DNA from: Bacillota bacterium
Lineage (GTDB): Bacteria > Bacillota > Clostridia > Lachnospirales > Anaerotignaceae
Direction: 5' to 3'
DNA length: 13,030 nucleotides
NCBI GenBank assembly: GCA_023413275.1
Contig: JAEZPX010000187.1
Location: forward strand, 1-13,030
Of the stretch, positions 7,843 through 13,030 are shown one piece after another. The first letter of the stretch is position 1. Each line of letters starts with the position of its first letter. The translations under genes and the position numbers were made by a program. The notes beneath the pieces are model-generated. The model searched no databases and had not been told where the DNA came from. It worked only from the letters and a program-made list of their open reading frames with translations.

Positions 7843-7871
7843 AGTATAAAGAATATTAAGAAAATTGTCAA
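7843..7871 (-). promoter_or_regulatory. Sigma-A promoter of the NlpC/P60 gene
   Basis: On the minus strand, TTGACA (complement of 7866-7871), a 17-nt spacer, and TATACT (complement of 7843-7848). The -35 is perfect, the -10 matches 5 of 6, and spacing is optimal. The start is expected near 7836, giving a leader of about 48 nt. Confidence 0.85.
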
Positions 7872-8031
7872 CTGTAATTCTCCATAATTATGTAATTTTT
7901 TAAATAATAACCATAAAAATGATAGGTTTCATGGGGTTTTCCTTGCTTTCAAAAATTATCTACACAATGTGATAAAGTTCTTTAAAAAGTACAATAAATT
8001 CTTAATATCTTCTAAAGGACTGTTGAAAAAC

Positions 8032-8064
8032 AAAAAAGACCACCGAAATGTTGATGGTCTTTTT
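8032..8064 (-). terminator. Terminator of the ABC transporter operon
   Basis: AAAAAGACCA (8033-8042) pairs with TGGTCTTTTT (8055-8064) around a 12-nt loop. On the minus strand the stem is followed by TTTTTTG. It lies about 70 nt past the last ABC gene. The A and T runs on both sides mean it could also stop plus-strand transcription. Confidence 0.85.
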
Positions 8065-8135
8065 CTTTAGTGTATATAGTCAACATATTTTTGCACTTTC
8101 CCCATATTTGTCAGAAAAATAATTGTTAACTATTA

Positions 8136-9869
8136 TCAAACTAATTTCCAATGATTCGTTTCTGCCTGAATTCGTACCATGTTTTGGTAAATCCCCTCTT
8201 CCGCAAGCAATTTTTCCGGCTTTCCTTGTTGCGCAACATAACCACCATCTAGTACTACAATTTTATCGGCACCCGCAACTGTACGCATACGATGGGCAAT
8301 GATTAATACTGTCTTTTTCTGAATTAGGCGTGAAAGAGCCTCTTGGATTTTAGATTCATTCTCCACATCTAGGGAAGCTGTTGCCTCATCCAATAAAATG
8401 ATAGGAGCATCCTTTAAAAATGCTCGTGCAATGGAAATACGTTGCCTTTCCCCACCTGAAAGTTCTGAGCCATTTTCACCTATTAAGGTGTTCCAGCCTT
8501 GGGGTAGTTTGTTAGCAAATTCATCACAATGGGCAAGCTTTGCAGCGACGATTACCTCATCATCTGTTGCATTCTTCCGACCGATACGGATATTTTCCAA
8601 AATAGAGTTATTAAACAATGTCACATCCTGAAAAACAATGGAATATAGAGACATCAGGCATTCAGGGTCAATTTCAGAGATATCCATTCCGCCCACTGTT
8701 ATCTTGCCCTTTGTTATGTCCCAAAACCGTGAGGCTAGTCTTGACACTGTTGTTTTCCCGCCGCCGGAAGGACCAATTAAAGCCGTTACCTCCCCTTGCT
8801 TTGCAGTAAAGGATATATCTTGAAGCACCTGCTCCTTTTGATGATATCCAAACCCTACATGGTCAAATTCAATATCACAGCCTTTATTGCTCAGACAATC
8901 TATTCCTGTTTGAATAGGGTGTGATAAAATTTCATTCATTCGTTCGCATTGAACATTTGTGGCAATCATAGCCGCCAGATTTTGCAAAGCCAACTGCATT
9001 GGATCATAGAGCCTAGATACCACTAATAAAAACATAAAAAAGGTCAAAATATCAAGGCTTCCCTCTGTCAACAAAAATCCTCCCACCAAAGCAACCGTGG
9101 CAATCCCAAGTTTTAAAACCATTTGCGCTGATGCCACAAATACGGCAGTACCAAGTTCTGTAATAATGGAACGTTTTTCTACAGCCTTTATCTTTTTATT
9201 TAATCCTTTTAAATATATTTCTTCCGCATTATTTGCCCGCAAATCTCTTACGGATTCCAAACACTCTTGAATTCCATCGGCACATGCCATTTTCACAGCC
9301 ATCTCTTTTACCCCCAAAGAATGCTGTACCTTTGATGAAAACAACACTATAAGAAAAGCAACAGGAAGAACCCAAAGAGCTGCCAGGGCCATAGTCCAGT
9401 TAATAAAGAATAGGCTGATTGCAACTAAAATTGTAGAAATAATTGCTCCAATTAATTGAGGAATCCAATGGGATGATGCTGTTTCCAGCGAAGCACAATC
9501 CGCCATAATTGTGCTGGTCAAATCACTCAAATCTTTTTTCCCAAAGAAAGACAACGGCATTTTTCTCAATTTTTCAGCCAACGTAATTCGCCTTTTCCCA
9601 CTTTCTACATATGTTGCAAGAAAAGTTGCATTGTATTGAAAATAAGTGGTTCCAAATATCAGGATCAAGCAAACAATTGATCCTGCAATATAAAATGCCC
9701 TTCTTCCATCAGGTATCCCTCCTTGCATCAAATCGGAAGTAAGATAATAAAGCAAGGAAATGGGAAGCATTAGTGCTATATTGGAAAAAATGCAAGTGAC
9801 GCAGGCTTTTAACATATCTCTGGCTCCAACTTCAGAGAGGGCATATTTTTGCTGTAAATACTTAATCAT
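8136..9869 (-). CDS. ABC half-transporter (TMD-NBD), second subunit; possible siderophore importer
   Basis: This type IV (exporter-fold) half-transporter has six membrane segments in roughly residues 20-300 and a C-terminal nucleotide-binding domain. Counting from the ATG (577 residues): Walker A GPSGGGKT (366-373), signature LSGGERQR (470-477), Walker B IILLDE with catalytic Glu495, D-loop SLDVENE, and H-loop His526 in IAHR. All ATPase motifs are intact. It should pair with the gene just upstream to form a heterodimer. The ATG at 9869 is preferred because AGGTG lies 6 nt before it; a GTG at 9878 sits inside that same site. It overlaps the upstream stop by 8 nt, so translation is coupled. The fold is usual for export, but the YbtP/IrtB siderophore importers share it, and CDEF..KLP and IGENGS near the signature resemble that group from memory. 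Drug or peptide export is the main alternative. Confidence 0.92.
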   Translation of the reverse strand: MIKYLQQKYALSEVGARDMLKACVTCIFSNIALMLPISLLYYLTSDLMQGGIPDGRRAFYIAGSIVCLILIFGTTYFQYNATFLATYVESGKRRITLAEKLRKMPLSFFGKKDLSDLTSTIMADCASLETASSHWIPQLIGAIISTILVAISLFFINWTMALAALWVLPVAFLIVLFSSKVQHSLGVKEMAVKMACADGIQECLESVRDLRANNAEEIYLKGLNKKIKAVEKRSIITELGTAVFVASAQMVLKLGIATVALVGGFLLTEGSLDILTFFMFLLVVSRLYDPMQLALQNLAAMIATNVQCERMNEILSHPIQTGIDCLSNKGCDIEFDHVGFGYHQKEQVLQDISFTAKQGEVTALIGPSGGGKTTVSRLASRFWDITKGKITVGGMDISEIDPECLMSLYSIVFQDVTLFNNSILENIRIGRKNATDDEVIVAAKLAHCDEFANKLPQGWNTLIGENGSELSGGERQRISIARAFLKDAPIILLDEATASLDVENESKIQEALSRLIQKKTVLIIAHRMRTVAGADKIVVLDGGYVAQQGKPEKLLAEEGIYQNMVRIQAETNHWKLV

Positions 9870-11637
9870 TGATAACACCTACTTTCCATTGAGCGGCACG
9901 GTTGTATTCCTGCCACATTTGTGCGTAAAGAACGGAATCATTCATCAATTCATCATGGCTACCGGATTCACAAATTTTACCGTCCTTCAAAACAAAAATG
10001 CGATGGGCATTGGTAATGGTAGAAAGGCGATGGGCAATCATAATCACAGTTTTCCCTTTTGACAATTCAGAAAAGGCCTTCTGAACCTTTGCTTCATTAT
10101 CAGGGTCAGCAAAGGCTGTTGCCTCATCCAAAATTAAGATAGGAGCATTTTTCAGCATAACCCTTGCAATGGAAATGCGTTGTTGCTCTCCACCGGAAAG
10201 ATAAACACCCTTTGAACCAATCACAGTATCAATTCCATTGGGCAATTTCTCAATAATATCATCGCATTGTGCCCCATGAAGCGCCTTTAATACCGCTTCT
10301 CTGGTTGCGTCAGGTCTTCCCATGCGCACATTATCCAGTATCGAAGCCTTTAAAAGACGGCTATCCTGAAATACAAAGGAAACTGTATCCATCAAATCTT
10401 TTTTTCTGATCTCCTTCACATTCACGCCACCAATACAAACTTCCCCTTCATTTACATCCCAAAACCTTGCAATGATGCTGGCTAGCGTTGTTTTCCCTCC
10501 ACCGGAAGGACCGACTAAAGCAACAACCTCCCCACTGGCAATGTTCAAATTGATTCCATCCAAAGCATTCCTCTTAGAATCCTTATAACGGAAGGATACA
10601 TCCCGTAAGGAAATAGAATTGTTTTTGGGATACTTAGGATTTTCAGTCTCTACCAGAGGTTGTAGCTCCATTACACTTTCAATGCGCTGTAACGCATCTG
10701 CGACCACCATTTTATTTTCACTTGCATACATAATTTTGTTCAAAGTTACTGTGATAATTGGTGTGATAATGATATAAAAAAGTAAATTTAGCAGAAATTC
10801 ATTTGTTACACCATTGGATGTGAAAAATAATGCCCCACCAATTAAAACAGCAAAAACCCCATTGATTGCTGTAGTATAGCAAAGCATGGGCAGGCGCAAT
10901 TCCTTTGTATAAGACAGTACCCATTTTTCATAGTTTTCAATGGAGGCTTTGAAGCGTTTGAAGGAGAAAACTGACTGCCCAAAGGTTTTTACCACGGGAA
11001 TACCACGCACATATTCCACTGCCTCGTTAGACATTTGGTCAAGGGCATTTTGATATTCCTCCATTCTGCCTTTCATAGATGGGCCCGCCATCAGCCCCAT
11101 AATTACAAAAGAAAGTACAATAGGAATTAAACTTAAAAGACCCAGCCTCCAATCAAAATACAACAATAGAAAAAGTAGTCCCAATGGTGTTGCTAGGGCA
11201 CCAAAGGTATCCGGCAGTTGATGTGCCAAAAAAGATTCTGTAGCCGCACTGGATTCATTGATAATCTTACGCATTTTACCACTGCCAATACCGTCCATAA
11301 ACCCCAGGGGTAAGGTGGTTATATGCCCCATGGCTTGGGAGCGAATATTGGATTGAACCCGAAATGCGGCAACATGAGAGCTCATTAATGCGCCAATATA
11401 AATGACCATAGATAAAGCCGCAAATAAAACAGCCATCCAACCGTTATGTACCAAATTAACTGCATGGTCAAAATCTGGCGCAACATCCAATACCTCTTTG
11501 ATGAACTTCCATATATACACAAATGGAAGAAGTGCCACCAGTGCACTGGCAGCAGATAATACCCACGATAACATTGTTAGGTATTTAAAATTCCCTGCAT
11601 ATTCAAATAATTTTGAAATATCTGATTGCTTTTTCAT
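9862..11637 (-). CDS. ABC half-transporter (TMD-NBD), first subunit; IrtA/YbtQ-like signature region
   Basis: This 591-residue exporter-fold half-transporter has membrane segments spread over about 20-300 and an NBD at 340-591. Walker A GPSGGGKT (376-383), signature LSGGEQQR (480-487), Walker B LILDE with catalytic Glu505, and H-loop His536 in IAHR are all present. The D-loop region reads AFADPDNE instead of the usual SALDxxxE. Together with SKGVYLSGGEQQR, this is wording I associate from memory with the IrtA/YbtQ siderophore-import group, and not with MsbA or LmrA. The partner subunit has an ordinary D-loop, so the heterodimer is asymmetric in sequence. The ATG has GAGGG 6 nt upstream. It follows the AraC-type regulator gene on the same strand. 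The substrate is not shown by the sequence; ferric or other metal chelates are a reasonable guess. Confidence 0.92.
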   Translation of the reverse strand: MKKQSDISKLFEYAGNFKYLTMLSWVLSAASALVALLPFVYIWKFIKEVLDVAPDFDHAVNLVHNGWMAVLFAALSMVIYIGALMSSHVAAFRVQSNIRSQAMGHITTLPLGFMDGIGSGKMRKIINESSAATESFLAHQLPDTFGALATPLGLLFLLLYFDWRLGLLSLIPIVLSFVIMGLMAGPSMKGRMEEYQNALDQMSNEAVEYVRGIPVVKTFGQSVFSFKRFKASIENYEKWVLSYTKELRLPMLCYTTAINGVFAVLIGGALFFTSNGVTNEFLLNLLFYIIITPIITVTLNKIMYASENKMVVADALQRIESVMELQPLVETENPKYPKNNSISLRDVSFRYKDSKRNALDGINLNIASGEVVALVGPSGGGKTTLASIIARFWDVNEGEVCIGGVNVKEIRKKDLMDTVSFVFQDSRLLKASILDNVRMGRPDATREAVLKALHGAQCDDIIEKLPNGIDTVIGSKGVYLSGGEQQRISIARVMLKNAPILILDEATAFADPDNEAKVQKAFSELSKGKTVIMIAHRLSTITNAHRIFVLKDGKICESGSHDELMNDSVLYAQMWQEYNRAAQWKVGVIND

Positions 11638-11656
11638 TTCTAACCCTCTTTCCTAA

Positions 11657-11674
11657 GATTAGTCACAACTAACC
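11657..11674 (-). repeat. Short inverted repeat just upstream of the ABC gene RBS
   Basis: TTAGT (11659-11663), CACA, ACTAA (11668-11672) is a perfect 5-bp palindrome. In minus-strand RNA it extends to 7 pairs with one G-U. It ends 8 nt before the RBS. It could be an operator or a small RNA hairpin. The half-sites resemble parts of DtxR/IdeR boxes (TTAG/CTAA), but the spacing differs. Confidence 0.4.
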
Positions 11675-11678
11675 CAAA

Positions 11679-11716
11679 ATGATATATTAGACGCCTTACG
11701 GCGTCACTTTTATCAT
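11679..11716. repeat. Symmetric interrupted inverted repeat in ABC leader
   Basis: The layout is ATGATA, 5 nt, GACGCC, TTAC, GGCGTC, 5 nt, TATCAT. Both the 6-bp inner arms and the 6-bp outer arms are perfect, and the gaps are equal on each side. The GC-rich core stands out in an AT-rich leader. On the minus strand it is not followed by a T run, so it is a poor intrinsic terminator. An operator or a structured leader RNA is more likely. Confidence 0.6.
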
Positions 11717-11956
11717 CTTAAATTAATCCAGCCTTAAAATCCGCTCCGTTTGTGTTATTTATAACTCCAAATAGGCAAATTTCATACTCTCTAAAGCTTT
11801 GGAAACAAAAGCGAAAATAGTTTTTGGTGGATACAAGCTTTTGATCACAGAGAATCAAATATATTTTTTATTAAAGGAAGACCTAATTCCACAATAGCTT
11901 CCAAGGAAAGCGTTAAAATCCTTTTCTTTTAAATAATATCGAAATTGTTCAGTTCC

Positions 11957-12958
11957 CTATTTCTCAACATACACAGCACCAAAATGCAAAATATCTTCCT
12001 CCACATGGGTGTTTCTATATTCATTTGGAAGCATTCCAATCACGTTTTTAAAAGCACAGGCAAATTTGCTTCCATTATCATAACCACATTTTCCCGCGAT
12101 TTCCAAAACTGTACACTCCGTCTGGCGTAATAGCAAAGCCGCCACCTGCATTTTTTGACTACGAATAAAAGCGTATATAGAAACACCGTAAACATCCTTA
12201 AAGCTTTTTTTTAATGTGGTCTGAGACACTAGAAATATCTCTCCTAGCTCTGAAATGGTAATGTGACTATCCATGTGCTCCGTCAGATAATTGCACACAT
12301 TTTTGGCCAGATTTACACTTGATTTTTTTACACTTCTTTTGTTAATTTCATTCTGGGAAGTATCCTCGTAATGAAACAGGTGTAATAACAACTCTAACAC
12401 CTTAATTTTAAAAAATCCTTTGCGAATATTATGGGGAACAGAATAAAAATCCGAGAATAGATGCTCCAATTTGGCTGTGGGTCGGGCAATGAAACAAAAG
12501 CTGTCTTTGCAAAACTTATCTGACAATTCTTTCGGACAAACATTAACATCTCTCAGAATGCAATTCAAATTTTTAGGAGCCCGATCAAGATCAATCAAAA
12601 CAGAAACTCCATGGTAATGGCTGAGGGGAAAATAAGATTCATGAGGGGATTCATGTTTTACATTCAATGAAAAATCACCTTTTGTTAAGTAAAAATAATC
12701 CTCATGAAATGCGAACTCAATACGCCCTTCACGGCAATGATTGATTTCTAAATAATTTCCTATAGGCGCTCGCTCAACATAGCATCGTTTGGCATGAACA
12801 TCGTTATAGATTAGTTCAACTCCAGGAAAAATCTGATAGCTTGTCATGAGCACATCCCCTGATTTATCCGCTAACTTATACTCAATTTGTTCTTCTGAGC
12901 GTGATACAACCTGCACAGAACAGCCATATAAATTTTTTTCTCTCTCCGTTGCAGTCAT
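11957..12958 (-). CDS. AraC-family transcriptional regulator
   Basis: This regulator likely controls the two ABC genes that follow on the same strand. Counting from the ATG at 12958 (333 residues), the N-terminal ligand-binding part spans about 1-210. It is rich in His and Cys, with a cluster at 102-117 (HESPH, then HYHG). The C-terminal DNA-binding domain (about 215-320) has both AraC helix-turn-helix units: ISELGEIFLVSQTTLKKSF in the first, and VLEIAGKCGYDNGSKFACAFK with the usual P..YR ending in the second. Total length and the regulator-ABC-ABC order resemble YbtA/PchR-type systems, where the regulator senses a siderophore. That comparison is inference. A GTG at 12967 would add three residues; the purine-rich stretch GGAAGGGGAAGGGAAG upstream could serve either start. 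Confidence 0.9.
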   Translation of the reverse strand: MTATEREKNLYGCSVQVVSRSEEQIEYKLADKSGDVLMTSYQIFPGVELIYNDVHAKRCYVERAPIGNYLEINHCREGRIEFAFHEDYFYLTKGDFSLNVKHESPHESYFPLSHYHGVSVLIDLDRAPKNLNCILRDVNVCPKELSDKFCKDSFCFIARPTAKLEHLFSDFYSVPHNIRKGFFKIKVLELLLHLFHYEDTSQNEINKRSVKKSSVNLAKNVCNYLTEHMDSHITISELGEIFLVSQTTLKKSFKDVYGVSIYAFIRSQKMQVAALLLRQTECTVLEIAGKCGYDNGSKFACAFKNVIGMLPNEYRNTHVEEDILHFGAVYVEK

Positions 12959-13030
12959 GTGTTCCACTTCCCTTCCCCTTCCAAATATATTTCCAAGTTT
13001 ATTTTCATATTTATTCTTTATACAATGGCA

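Larger units (their letters stand above)
7789..8135. other. Intergenic region upstream of the hydrolase gene
   Basis: The 347 nt contain the hydrolase RBS, candidate WalR box and promoter (to 7871), and the ABC operon terminator (8032-8064). From 7872 to 8031 the DNA is AT-rich and I see no gene or clear motif. A 13-mer, ATAATTGTTAACT, occurs at 7828-7840 and again at 8119-8131, just past the ABC gene stop. Confidence 0.6.
11638..11956. other. Leader region between AraC-type regulator and ABC genes
   Basis: These 319 nt have no credible gene. They carry the ABC gene RBS (GAGGG, complement of 11644-11648) and two inverted repeats close to it (listed separately). I found no convincing sigma-A promoter with both hexamers and no good terminator for the regulator gene. 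Either the promoter is weak and activator-dependent, or the ABC genes are read through from the regulator. Confidence 0.55.

Noticed and set aside
11657..11674. DtxR/IdeR iron box
   Set aside because: TTAG and CTAA half-sites are present, but the spacing between them is far larger than in the 19-bp consensus.
11679..11716. Inverted repeat as a CRISPR repeat or attenuator-terminator
   Set aside because: Only one copy exists, with no spacer array, and neither strand has the T run expected of an intrinsic terminator.
11880..11940. Terminator after the AraC-type gene
   Set aside because: Only a GGAAG/CTTCC stem with a long loop and an impure T stretch can be drawn, too weak to claim.

Overview
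The window looks like chromosome from a low-GC, Gram-positive, probably spore-lineage member of the Clostridia. The evidence is AT-rich DNA, strong AGGAGG-type ribosome binding sites, Firmicutes-type envelope genes (GerMN protein, SH3/NlpC-P60 hydrolase, S11 D,D-carboxypeptidase) and a WalR/PhoB-like response regulator. The lineage is inferred from gene content; I could not search a database. I see no rRNA, tRNA, insertion sequence, phage gene or CRISPR array.

Region A (1-4703, all minus strand) is a tightly packed apparent operon. In transcription order it holds a short ComEA-like helix-hairpin-helix protein, an OmpR/PhoB-family response regulator, its sensor kinase, a double-GerMN membrane protein, and the first 389 codons of ComEC, which runs off the left edge. 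Gene spacing is 13 nt, overlap, 48 nt and 5 nt. The DNA-uptake genes comEA and comEC are therefore separated by, and linked to, a two-component system and an envelope protein.

Region B (4704-6504) is a divergent intergenic region followed by a plus-strand D-alanyl-D-alanine carboxypeptidase (DacF/PBP5 type) and its terminator.

Region C (6623-7871, minus strand) is a secreted three-SH3-domain NlpC/P60 peptidoglycan hydrolase with a textbook sigma-A promoter (TTGACA-17-TATACT). A perfect match to the published WalR (YycF) box, TGTWAH-N5-TGTWAH, covers the expected transcription start. The response regulator in region A has a WalR-like recognition helix, so the window may hold both a regulator and one of its cell-wall targets. 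This is the most interesting observation here.

Region D (8032-12958, minus strand) is an AraC-family regulator, a 319-nt leader with two inverted repeats, and two overlapping ABC half-transporters (TMD-NBD) that should form a heterodimer, followed by a terminator. Motifs in the two nucleotide-binding domains and the AraC neighbour resemble the YbtPQ/IrtAB siderophore-import group more than generic drug exporters, but that substrate assignment is inference.
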